Assembly (NCBI GenBank): GCA_945877125.1
Contig: CAMCQT010000005.1
Coordinates: 18,602 to 82,601, forward strand
Reading direction: 5' to 3'
Length of the DNA: 64,000 bases
From: Candidatus Brevifilum fermentans
Lineage (GTDB): Bacteria; Chloroflexota; Anaerolineae; Anaerolineales; Villigracilaceae
Position 1 is the stretch's first letter. Each line of letters begins with the position of its first letter. The position numbers were made by a program, and so were the translations under genes. Under the pieces are notes generated by a model that had not been told where the DNA came from, did no database searches, and saw nothing but the letters and a program-made list of their open reading frames with translations. Positions 51,446-58,983 of the stretch are shown here, piece after piece.

Positions 51446-51661
51446 ATGATTGCAAAATTGGTTCTGCGAGATAAGGAATATGAAGTGCGCCCGGGGATGA
51501 CCCTGCTCGACGCCTTGAAAAAAAGCAATATCGTGCCCGAATCGGTCATCGCGATCCGCGACGGTGAAATGATCACCGACGACGAAGTTTTGCGTTCCGG
51601 CGATGTGATCAAGCTGGTTGCGGTGATCTCAGGTGGTTCAAATGAAATGCCGAAGATGTGA
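51446..51661 (+). CDS. Ubiquitin-like sulfur carrier (TtuB/MoaD/ThiS-like)
   Basis: A 71-aa beta-grasp protein (MIAKLVLRDKEYEVRPGMTLLDALKKSN) that would deliver sulfur as a C-terminal Gly-Gly thiocarboxylate. The Gly-Gly is present as AVISGG, but the frame continues seven residues further (SNEMPKM), so the thiocarboxylate end is not free unless cleaved. AAGGAG precedes ATG. Its last 20 bases overlap the ttuA-like gene. By context it is the partner of the 51642 thiolase. Confidence 0.8.
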   Translation: MIAKLVLRDKEYEVRPGMTLLDALKKSNIVPESVIAIRDGEMITDDEVLRSGDVIKLVAVISGGSNEMPKM

Positions 51662-52571
51662 AAATAAAGCATCCATTCACATGCGCCAGCATAAACTGGC
51701 TTTGTGCAAAGAGCATTACCTCGAATGGATTCCCGAACAGACGGCGCGTTTTATCAAAAAATATGAGATGTTCACGCCCAATGAAAAAATCCTTGTGGCT
51801 GTTTCAGGCGGCAAAGATTCGCTTGCGCTGTGGGATATTCTTGTGCGGCTTGGCTACCAGGTTGATGGTTTGTATCTTGGACTCGGCATTGATGCGGGGA
51901 TCAACTATTCGCACGAGTCTCAGCGGCTGACGGAAAAATTCGCCAACGAGCATAATCTCAAATTGCATGTTGTGGATATTGAAAAAGAATATGGGCAATC
52001 CATCCCAATGCTTTCTGAGGTTAGTCACCGCGGACATGACAGGCCGTGCGCCGTGTGCGGGCTTGCCAAACGCCACGAGATGAATCGCGTGGCGCGTGAC
52101 CTTGGGTATGATGTACTTGCGACAGGACATAATCTTGACGATGAAGCCGCCGTGCTATTTGGCAACACGTTGAACTGGTCGAGTGAATATCTTTTGCGGC
52201 AAGGTCCCGTTTTGCCCGGCACGGACGGGCTGGCGCGCAAGGTCAAGCCGCTCTGCCGTTTTTACGAACGCGAGATGACAGCCTACTCGATTATGCGCGG
52301 CATTGAATACATCTATGATGAATGTCCATTTGCAGATGGGTCGCAGTCTATTTTCTACAAGGAATCCCTTAATCTACTGGAAACCGCACGCCCCGGCGCA
52401 AAATTGATTTTTTATTTGAATTTTTTGGAAGCGAAAAAGAGTGGAAATTTATTTATCGAAAGAAACGCCAGGCAGTCGCAGTTGCATCCATGCCCCAAAT
52501 GTGGACAGCCCACATCAACGCCTGATTTTTGTTCGTTTTGTAGAATGATCGAAAAGGCAGCGTCGGGATAA
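51642..52571 (+). CDS. ttuA: TtuA-type tRNA 2-thiolation enzyme (tRNA 2-thiouridine synthetase)
   Basis: A 309-aa PP-loop ATPase of the TtuA/Ncs6 family that thiolates tRNA (position 54 in Thermus). N-terminal zinc site MKCRRCENKASIHMRQHKLALCKEHY, PP-loop LVAVSGGKDSLAL (~50), cluster cysteines in DRPCAVCGLAKRHEMN (~130) and IYDECPF (~225), and a C-terminal zinc ribbon CPKCGQP...FCSFC. The start is ATG 51642, overlapping the sulfur-carrier gene, not the GTG nine bases earlier. Which tRNA base is modified is inferred. Confidence 0.87.
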   Translation: MKCRRCENKASIHMRQHKLALCKEHYLEWIPEQTARFIKKYEMFTPNEKILVAVSGGKDSLALWDILVRLGYQVDGLYLGLGIDAGINYSHESQRLTEKFANEHNLKLHVVDIEKEYGQSIPMLSEVSHRGHDRPCAVCGLAKRHEMNRVARDLGYDVLATGHNLDDEAAVLFGNTLNWSSEYLLRQGPVLPGTDGLARKVKPLCRFYEREMTAYSIMRGIEYIYDECPFADGSQSIFYKESLNLLETARPGAKLIFYLNFLEAKKSGNLFIERNARQSQLHPCPKCGQPTSTPDFCSFCRMIEKAASG

Positions 52572-52600
52572 AAGTGCGTTGCACTCGCACCACAAAAAAA

Positions 52601-53590
52601 TTATCTCGCCACCGTTGCGAGCAGACCAATGGCAAATAATCCCAACGCAGTGTAGACCGCAACTTTTTCCTGCGGGAGGATGGAGAAGTCCGGGGTATTA
52701 AAATTGGAGCGCTGTAAGTCGGCGCGGTTGGGGATTTCACGATTGCCGATCAGGGCGTCGCGAAATTCCATGACATCTTTGGGGCGGTCATCAGGATGCA
52801 AAGACATGGCCCACAGGATGGCTTTTTCCACACGCGGGCTGAGGTGCGGATTAATATCTCGCGGCAGAGACAGGCTTCGGGTGTCGAGGAAGCGTTTACG
52901 CGCTTCGGCAGGAGGCTCATTAGTCAGCAGGTGATAAAGAGTCGCAGCAAAGGAAAAGATGTCGGCGCGGATATCGGTATGGGCGTCGTCGCCGCCGTAT
53001 TGTTCCAGCGGGGTATAAAGTGCAGTCCCTTGTCCTTGAATGATCGTGATAGTCACTTCATTGGGAGCAAGAATTTTTACGAGTCCAAAATCAACTAGTT
53101 TGATCACTCCGCTCGGCGTAATTTTTAGGTTACTGGGTTTGATGTCGCGGTGGATGATGGGCGGTTCTTGTTGATGCAGATAGTTCAACGCGTCTGCCAT
53201 TTGCAAAGCCCAGCGCAACACTTCGTTCTCAGGGATGAAGGTTTTGTCGTGGCGTGCTTCCAGCATACGTTCGCGCAGATCCTTGCCCGGCACGTAATCC
53301 ATGACAAGATAATCGCGCGGACCATCGGAAAAGAAGTCTGAAACTTTAGGCAGGTTGGGGTGATCGAGACGCGCAAGTACAGAGGCCTCGCGAAAAAATT
53401 GTTCACGAGCCTGCTCAAAAAACTGGGTTGGGAGGGCGCGATTGTGCTCAACTTCCTTTACCGCGCATAACCTACCTTGCAGACGGGTATCTTCTGCGAG
53501 ATAAATACTGCCTGTACCGCCTTGTCCGATCTGTTCACGGATTTCATAGCGGCCGCGCAATACCTCCCCTTTCTTTAACGATTGGGGCAA
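52601..53590 (-). CDS. Membrane Ser/Thr protein kinase (PknB-like)
   Basis: A 329-aa Hanks-type kinase. Glycine loop IGQGGTGSIYLAED, Lys in CAVKEVEHN, HRDIKPSNLKI catalytic loop, DFG in LVDFGLVKIL, activation segment ending LYTPLEQYGG. After residue ~285 a short linker leads to one transmembrane helix (KVAVYTALGLFAIGLLATV) and no extracellular domain. The start is TTG 53590: AAAGGAG is 5 bases upstream, while other in-frame starts (53647) lack a ribosome site. It is divergent from an FHA/winged-helix regulator, its probable partner. Confidence 0.85.
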   Translation of the reverse strand: MPQSLKKGEVLRGRYEIREQIGQGGTGSIYLAEDTRLQGRLCAVKEVEHNRALPTQFFEQAREQFFREASVLARLDHPNLPKVSDFFSDGPRDYLVMDYVPGKDLRERMLEARHDKTFIPENEVLRWALQMADALNYLHQQEPPIIHRDIKPSNLKITPSGVIKLVDFGLVKILAPNEVTITIIQGQGTALYTPLEQYGGDDAHTDIRADIFSFAATLYHLLTNEPPAEARKRFLDTRSLSLPRDINPHLSPRVEKAILWAMSLHPDDRPKDVMEFRDALIGNREIPNRADLQRSNFNTPDFSILPQEKVAVYTALGLFAIGLLATVAR

Positions 53591-53817
53591 CTCTACTCCT
53601 TTATTGTATTGTCTTGCTCTCTTGTGCGTGAACTCTGTGCTTGGCACTGACCTTAAATTAAGTGATGTTTTCGGCGTGTATCACTCAGTACGATTAAGAC
53701 CATGTAAATTAGCAGTGCGTGCGACATTACCATTTTTCGTATACGAAAGTAGTATGCACAGAATTACACTTTTCTGCTATATTATAAGCGTCTTTATTAT
53801 TATTATTTGAGGCAATT

Positions 53818-54474
53818 ATGAAACTTGAAGAAGAATACCCTATTCTCGTCGCGCAAGACGGCCCACTTAAAGGTCAGCGTTGGGCATTAAGCCACACGTT
53901 GATGGTGGGGCGCGATCCCACCTGTGAGATCAATGTCCAGGATCGTCAGGTGTCGCGTTTCCATGCGCGCATCACACCCACGTCCGAAGGCGTGACGATT
54001 GAAGATCTTGGCAGTAAGAACGGCACAAATCATAACGGAACTGAACTGGCAACACCGATCATGTTACAGGATGGTGATGTGCTTGGCATTGCGCTGGCAC
54101 AGCAATTCCTGTTCCTCACTTCTGACGCTACCATGCCGCTTGCCGAAGGTGGCATTCGCTCTGGTCGCTTGTTGATGGATCAAAAATCGAGACAGGTCTG
54201 GGTCAACCAACAACAGGTTGTTCCGCCTTTATCTGCCCAGCAGTTTAAATTGTTGTGGATGTTGTTCGAGAATCAAGGACAGGTTATCAGTCGCAGCGAT
54301 CTTGTCTCTACTGTTTGGGGCGAAGATCAAATGGCTGGGGTGTCCGATCAGGCTTTGGATGCGCTCATCCGCCGCTTGCGTGATCGCCTTGCGGCACTGG
54401 ACCCAACACATCAATATATTGATTCGGTGCGCGGTCATGGTGTGCGGTTGGATAATCCTCCTGTGGGCGGGTGA
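53818..54474 (+). CDS. FHA-domain OmpR-type winged-helix regulator
   Basis: A 218-aa protein with an N-terminal FHA domain (LMVGRDPTCEINVQDRQVSRFHARITP...IEDLGSKNGTNHNG), which binds phospho-Thr peptides, and a C-terminal winged helix (SAQQFKLLWMLFENQGQVISRSDLVSTVWGEDQ...RRLRDRLAALDP...VRGHGVRL). The phosphorylation-linked FHA and the adjacent kinase suggest kinase-controlled transcription. GAGG is 8 bases before ATG. Similar to EmbR-like proteins, but with the domains reversed (FHA first). Confidence 0.85.
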   Translation: MKLEEEYPILVAQDGPLKGQRWALSHTLMVGRDPTCEINVQDRQVSRFHARITPTSEGVTIEDLGSKNGTNHNGTELATPIMLQDGDVLGIALAQQFLFLTSDATMPLAEGGIRSGRLLMDQKSRQVWVNQQQVVPPLSAQQFKLLWMLFENQGQVISRSDLVSTVWGEDQMAGVSDQALDALIRRLRDRLAALDPTHQYIDSVRGHGVRLDNPPVGG

Positions 54475-54475
54475 T

Positions 54476-54949
54476 ATGGATAGCCAATCAGAAAACCTTC
54501 TCATTCATATTATTGCAAACATGCGCACCGCTGCGCTTGGCACAATACGAGATGAAGCTCCGCGTGTTTCAATGGTGACTTGTGTTGCCGCGCAGGATTT
54601 TTCTGCGTACTATGTGCATATTAGCCGTCTTGCACAACATACAGTTGATATGCAAAAAAACAAGAACGTAGGTTTGCTGATTACAGAAATTGATAATGGT
54701 CATGTCGATCCGCAATCGCTTGCGCGTTTATCCATCCGCGGCACTGCCGAATTTATGGAAAACGGTGAACCAGGCTACGCCCCTGTGAAAGCCATGTATA
54801 TTGAACGCTTCCCTGCATCTGAACCTTTGTTCAAACTCGCAGATTTTGAACTGTGGCGCATCAAACCCAAAGGCGCGCGCTTTGTTGCGGGCTTTTCAAA
54901 AGCATTTAATCTTACGCCCGAAGTACTTCAAAAAATTTCACAAAAATAA
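54476..54949 (+). CDS. Pyridoxamine 5'-phosphate oxidase-like (split-barrel) protein
   Basis: A 157-aa protein of the FMN/heme-binding split-barrel class: MRTAALGTIRDEAPRVSMVTCVAAQDFSAYYVHISRLAQHT...NVGLLITE...LSIRGTAEFM. The layout resembles HugZ- or PPOX-type proteins. It starts one base after the FHA gene stop, so it is translationally linked. No substrate is inferred. A hairpin follows. Confidence 0.75.
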   Translation: MDSQSENLLIHIIANMRTAALGTIRDEAPRVSMVTCVAAQDFSAYYVHISRLAQHTVDMQKNKNVGLLITEIDNGHVDPQSLARLSIRGTAEFMENGEPGYAPVKAMYIERFPASEPLFKLADFELWRIKPKGARFVAGFSKAFNLTPEVLQKISQK

Positions 54950-54964
54950 TTCAAAATCAAACCT

Positions 54965-54995
54965 CCCGCAGAATTTCCATCTGTGGGAAATTTTT
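54965..54995 (+). terminator. Weak intrinsic terminator after the split-barrel gene
   Basis: CCCGCAG/CTGTGGG (one G-T pair) with a 9-base loop, followed by AAATTTTTATTT. Confidence 0.6.
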
Positions 54996-55011
54996 ATTTA
55001 AAGGAGCAAAC

Positions 55012-55821
55012 ATGGATGCATTAAAACTTCTCGCTGTTTTTGCCCACCCCGATGACGAATCAATGGGGATGGGCGGTACGCTGGCAAAGTATTCTGCCAA
55101 AGGAGTGGATACACACCTCGTCTGCGCTTCGCGCGGCGAGCGAGGCTGGTTCGGCTCCGAAGAGCAGAATCCTGGCTTGAGCAGACTCGGCCAGATTCGC
55201 ACCGTGGAATTGGAAAACGCCGTCAAAGAACTCGGCATGAAGGGGCTGTACTTTCTCGACTATATTGACGGCGATGTAGATCAAGCGCACCACGCCGAAG
55301 CTATCAGCAGAATCGTCACTCACATCCGCCGAATCAAGCCACAGGTGGTTGTGACGTTTCCTCCCGATGGAAATTATGGACACCCGGATCATATCGCCAT
55401 TGGTCAATTTACATCCGCGGCAATGGTTTGCGCGGCAGATGCGAATTATCAAGATGTAGAAAATCTTTCGGCATGGCGTGTCTCAAAACTTTATTACATG
55501 GTGGATGCTGAAAATTTCATCAACCTCATCACGCCTTTCATGGACGATATGACTTTTCTCGTGGACGATCACCTGCGCGGAGAATTTCCCTGGAAGGAAT
55601 GGATGGTGACCACGCGCATTGACATGGCTGAACATTGCAACGCCGCATGGCGCGCCATTCAATGCCACCAGAGCCAATTGCCCACTTTGGGCGCATTGGC
55701 AGAGATGCCCGAAGGCGCCGCGGCGTCTGTCCTTGCCATGCAGGGCACGTTTTATCGCGCCTTCAGTTTGGTAAACGGCGGCAGGACAGTTGAAACGGAT
55801 TTGTTTGAAGGCTTAAGCTAA
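55012..55821 (+). CDS. PIG-L/LmbE-family GlcNAc deacetylase-like protein
   Basis: A 269-aa zinc-dependent de-N-acetylase of the LmbE superfamily. AVFAHPDDESMGMGG gives the metal site, GHPDHIAIG the second His, and VVTFPPDGNYGHPDH completes it. Members deacetylate GlcNAc-Ins, GlcNAc-malate (mycothiol, bacillithiol) or other amides; the substrate here is unknown. AAAGGAG precedes the ATG. It is followed by a strong hairpin. Confidence 0.85.
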   Translation: MDALKLLAVFAHPDDESMGMGGTLAKYSAKGVDTHLVCASRGERGWFGSEEQNPGLSRLGQIRTVELENAVKELGMKGLYFLDYIDGDVDQAHHAEAISRIVTHIRRIKPQVVVTFPPDGNYGHPDHIAIGQFTSAAMVCAADANYQDVENLSAWRVSKLYYMVDAENFINLITPFMDDMTFLVDDHLRGEFPWKEWMVTTRIDMAEHCNAAWRAIQCHQSQLPTLGALAEMPEGAAASVLAMQGTFYRAFSLVNGGRTVETDLFEGLS

Positions 55822-55828
55822 ATAGATT

Positions 55829-55859
55829 CCGTGGGATAAATTGCCAATTTGTCCCACGG
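55829..55859. repeat. Strong hairpin after the deacetylase gene
   Basis: CCGTGGGA(T)AAATT/AATTTG(TCCCACGG) folds into a nearly uninterrupted stem around GCC. No T run follows, so it may be a stability hairpin, not a classical terminator. Confidence 0.7.
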
Positions 55860-55957
55860 TGAAAATCTAAAAAATGCGATATCGATAACTTGCAAAATCA
55901 AGTAAAATTCAAGCTGTCATTTATTCCCATTGCTTGTTTGAGACTCTCAAATTCCCC

Positions 55958-56893
55958 ATGAAATACTTTTTTCGTCAGATTGAAGATATTCCACTCGATC
56001 ACTCTCCGGTAAGCGCAGAGGTTTATTTCCGCGGCGAAAATGCAACGGGTTTGATCGAGAAACAATTCAATGCAGATCGAGTCGCTGCTTTGCTCTTTAT
56101 CAGTGGAACGCCAGGCATGGCTTATCTGATTGAAGCCAGCCAAAGCAAATCCATTTCGCTGGCTGAGTTTTCATCATTTGCTGATGGCGTTAGTCATACG
56201 CGCGCAATTAATCTGCCCGATGTTGCCGGACGCTTAATGTTGTTGGCGCTTGAATCTAAGGTGAATGATAAATTTACAATCACAACAGAGGAAGCCTGGG
56301 ACAAAAAGATCAGCCGATGGAAGCAAGAACAACGGAGTGGGTTGGTTGAAGTAAAATCTAAAAACTTGCATGGTTTTATATTTTTTTGGCAGGGCGAACT
56401 TCAAAAATTAGACTTGATCTTTTCCACGCCGCAGGGATTTGTCAGCGGTTTCCCAAAACTGAACGCTCTGGATGACTCTGCCTGGGATGTTACCACCTAT
56501 GTCCACTCTGCTTCGGCGCAGGCTTATCAATGTACAGTTTTGCGACAGGGCGCCATGTACTGGTGTCATAAAATTCTTGTCCGTTATCAGGAGATGGTGG
56601 GTCAAAAGTTATTAAAAATGATGGATCGTGAATTGAATCGTCAAATGCAGCCCTGGCATTGGAATATCAACCTTAATGAAAACGATATGCTCGACACACA
56701 CTTTTTCCCCTACTTAATGGATGAAGCACACGCCTACCGCGCCTTGTTTATGGCAATGGGCGCACAGATGAATTTTGTGATTGGTAATAATTTAACCCAG
56801 AGATTATTAAGTGAAACTTTTGAGCAGATTCGCCCTGACGAGCGCGCCGCCTTGCAATCTCAGCGTTTGATCCCCGCCGCGTTTTCGGAATAG
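55958..56893 (+). CDS. Hypothetical protein, unknown function
   Basis: A 311-aa soluble protein. MKYFFRQIEDIPLDHSPVSAEVYFRGENATGLIEKQFNADRVAALLFISG suggests a roadblock/longin-like or DUF4388-like opening (inference). A charged middle follows, and a helical C-terminus with NDMLDTHFFPYLMDEAHAYRALFMAMG. The start is ATG 55958; the frame begins slightly upstream at a GTG/ATG without better support. It is followed 4 bases on by a membrane protein gene, so cotranscribed. No known enzymatic motif. Confidence 0.6.
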   Translation: MKYFFRQIEDIPLDHSPVSAEVYFRGENATGLIEKQFNADRVAALLFISGTPGMAYLIEASQSKSISLAEFSSFADGVSHTRAINLPDVAGRLMLLALESKVNDKFTITTEEAWDKKISRWKQEQRSGLVEVKSKNLHGFIFFWQGELQKLDLIFSTPQGFVSGFPKLNALDDSAWDVTTYVHSASAQAYQCTVLRQGAMYWCHKILVRYQEMVGQKLLKMMDRELNRQMQPWHWNINLNENDMLDTHFFPYLMDEAHAYRALFMAMGAQMNFVIGNNLTQRLLSETFEQIRPDERAALQSQRLIPAAFSE

Positions 56894-56897
56894 CATC

Positions 56898-57791
56898 ATG
56901 CAAAACTTAAATAAACCAAATTTCAAATTCACCCCATTGCAAATCGTACAGATCAGCGTGACGGTATTCGTAATTTTATTGGGACTTAATCTTTGGACCT
57001 TTTATGCTGAACCATTGTCTAAGGTTTTGTCTCCATACTGGAACGATAATCTCATTGATATTCTTGTCCTGATTCCAGCGGTTGGCGCGGCAGTGGCAGG
57101 GACTCTGTTGACACGTCAATTTGAAAAAGGTGAAACTCCTTATCATATTTGGCAGGCTTTTACTATTGGCTTGTGGTTCTGGGTGGCGGGCGAGATCGGC
57201 GGAATGGTTAATGATGCACTCTACTGGGATACGATATATCCTGATTTCAGCCTGGTTGATATGTTTTGGCTGCTTGGATATTTCTTCCTTGGTCTTTCGC
57301 TTTATTATCAACTTAGGTTGGTGTATGGGGCGAAGAGCAGAAGTCGCCGCCGCATCTACCTGGGACTGGTAGCGATTGCCTTATTGGTCTCAGCTGGTTT
57401 GACCCATTTAGCCATAAAAGCTGGATTAGGCGAAGGGTATGCCTGGATTATTTTATTCGTGACCGTGCTCTATCCTGTCTTTGATCTGACAGAGGGCGCA
57501 ACTGCCATTTGGATTTCTTTCCTCTTTGGGCGCGGACAGTGGAGCCGCCCGTGGTGGGGCTTAATCCTCTTTGCGCTGGCTGATAGTGTCAACACGTTCT
57601 ACTGGCTCGGCGGATATGGCTTTATCCCTGTCGCGGCGCAGACCGTATTGAATTTCATTTCAGTTATTGCCTATCCTGCGAGTTACATGGTTGCGGGATT
57701 GGCGCTGCTCTCAAACTATTTTATTTTGCGTTATGGCGAGAATAGTGGGTTGCTGAAAGTGGCAATAAAAAGCGAAATCAATAAACCTTGA
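56898..57791 (+). CDS. Seven-TM-type membrane protein, unknown function
   Basis: A 297-aa protein with about eight hydrophobic segments and an Asp/Trp-rich loop (YWDTIYPDFSLVDMFWLLGYFFLGLSLYYQL). The pattern recalls N-terminal membrane sensor modules found upstream of signalling enzymes, but here no catalytic domain is attached. The C-terminus is short and hydrophilic. It is 4 bases after the hypothetical gene. Function unknown. Confidence 0.65.
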   Translation: MQNLNKPNFKFTPLQIVQISVTVFVILLGLNLWTFYAEPLSKVLSPYWNDNLIDILVLIPAVGAAVAGTLLTRQFEKGETPYHIWQAFTIGLWFWVAGEIGGMVNDALYWDTIYPDFSLVDMFWLLGYFFLGLSLYYQLRLVYGAKSRSRRRIYLGLVAIALLVSAGLTHLAIKAGLGEGYAWIILFVTVLYPVFDLTEGATAIWISFLFGRGQWSRPWWGLILFALADSVNTFYWLGGYGFIPVAAQTVLNFISVIAYPASYMVAGLALLSNYFILRYGENSGLLKVAIKSEINKP

Positions 57792-57795
57792 AAAT

Positions 57796-57833
57796 AAAAA
57801 AAGTGGAGACGGTCACCGTCTCCACTTTTTTTA
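57796..57833. terminator. Bidirectional terminator between the membrane-protein and bioY genes
   Basis: A near-perfect palindrome AAAAAAAGTGGAGACGGT C ACCGTCTCCACTTTTTTT between convergent genes. Confidence 0.92.
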
Positions 57834-57853
57834 TGATGAAAGGGCTGTATTTT

Positions 57854-58426
57854 TTACTTTATCAACTTCCATGCGGCGGGAAGCGCCAGTGATGCGGCGA
57901 CCAACTTGATCGCATCGCCGATTAAGAAGGGAACAAGTCCTGCGGCGAAGGCTTTGCTGAAACTGCCAAGAATGATTGTCAGCCACGTCACGCCACAGGC
58001 GTAAATGATGACTGTCCCAACAAAAAACGGAATGATGGATGTGCGTACGCTTCGTTCCAATCCGCGTTCGGCGAGCAAGCCGACAATGTAGGCGGCAAAC
58101 ACGAATCCGATCAGATAGCCGAGGGTTGCACCCGAGAGATAATTCATTCCCGAAGCGCCGCCTGCGAAGACTGGCAGACCAAACGCGCCGAGGGCGATGT
58201 AAAAGGTCATCGAGGCCGCGCCGCGTTTTGATCCCAGTGCGGCAGCGACGAGTAACACGGCAAACGTTTGCCCGGTCAACGGGACGGGGGTAAACGGCAG
58301 TTGAATCTTCACCTGGGCGAGCATTGCGACGAAGAGCGCTCCCAGAGTGATAATTGTCAAGTTGCGCAACCAACTTGCGGCACGAGGAAAGTAGCGGAGA
58401 GAAATAGTTGGGGCAAGGGTGGTCAT
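57854..58426 (-). CDS. bioY: Biotin transporter substrate-binding component BioY
   Basis: A 190-aa S-component of the ECF biotin transporter with six hydrophobic segments. VKIQLPFTPVPLTGQTFAVLLVAAALGSKRG is the BioY signature. No ecfA/ecfT genes are adjacent, so it may pair with a shared energising module or work alone. There is no biotin operon nearby. An upstream-strand alternative frame is a shadow. Confidence 0.93.
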   Translation of the reverse strand: MTTLAPTISLRYFPRAASWLRNLTIITLGALFVAMLAQVKIQLPFTPVPLTGQTFAVLLVAAALGSKRGAASMTFYIALGAFGLPVFAGGASGMNYLSGATLGYLIGFVFAAYIVGLLAERGLERSVRTSIIPFFVGTVIIYACGVTWLTIILGSFSKAFAAGLVPFLIGDAIKLVAASLALPAAWKLIK

Positions 58427-58451
58427 GGTTCAGTTTCCTTTTGAAATCAAA

Positions 58452-58778
58452 TTAGGCTTCGTCCACCAAAAAGCGCAGGCGGCTTAGGGTGGTCCATTCG
58501 GTGGTTTCGTCTTCGTATTCCACTTCCACCCGTTCGCCATCTACACTGAGGACGAGCACATCATAATATAAACCATCCTTTACAGACTTGCACTCAACTT
58601 CGTCGTCCACTTCTACTATAAATTCTTCAAGATAGTCGGCGTCGGTCCATTCTTCTTCGCCGGTATCAAAGCGGATAAATATGTCTTCGTCTTCGATCGT
58701 AACGATCGTGGCTGGGTAAAAATACTCATCCTCATCCCAATACGCAAATGTGCGGTTGCCTTCAGTCCAATAGTCCAT
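58452..58778 (-). CDS. Tandem Tudor/SH3-like acidic small protein
   Basis: A 108-aa acidic protein with two repeats of a small beta-barrel: FAYWDEDEYFYPATIVTIEDEDIFIRFDTGEEEW and VECKSVKDGLYYDVLVLSVDGERVEVEYEDETTEW. The alternation of aromatic and acidic residues recalls Tudor or Agenet domains, best known from eukaryotic chromatin proteins. It is soluble. AAAGGA precedes the ATG. It lies 25 bases upstream of bioY on the same strand. Function unknown. Confidence 0.7.
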   Translation of the reverse strand: MDYWTEGNRTFAYWDEDEYFYPATIVTIEDEDIFIRFDTGEEEWTDADYLEEFIVEVDDEVECKSVKDGLYYDVLVLSVDGERVEVEYEDETTEWTTLSRLRFLVDEA

Positions 58779-58923
58779 TATTAGTTTCCTTTTTTAGATT
58801 ATTTGATTTATTTCTTTGTTCATTATAGCAAGGTTTTTGTGAGACTTAGGTTGGATAATTATGAAGATTTATGCTCCATCTATTTCGGAGTAGTTGAAAG
58901 GCAACCTTGCTTTTTGAAACACA

Positions 58924-58962
58924 AAAGGGAGTCGGAGATGATTTCCTCCGACTCCCTTTTAC
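58924..58962 (-). terminator. Terminator downstream of the cDPG synthetase gene
   Basis: On the minus strand AGGGAGTCGGAG pairs with CTCCGACTCCCT around an 8-base loop, followed by TTTGTG. Lies 22 bases beyond the stop at 58984. Confidence 0.75.
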
Positions 58963-58983
58963 TTATTACTTCTTACTCTTTAC

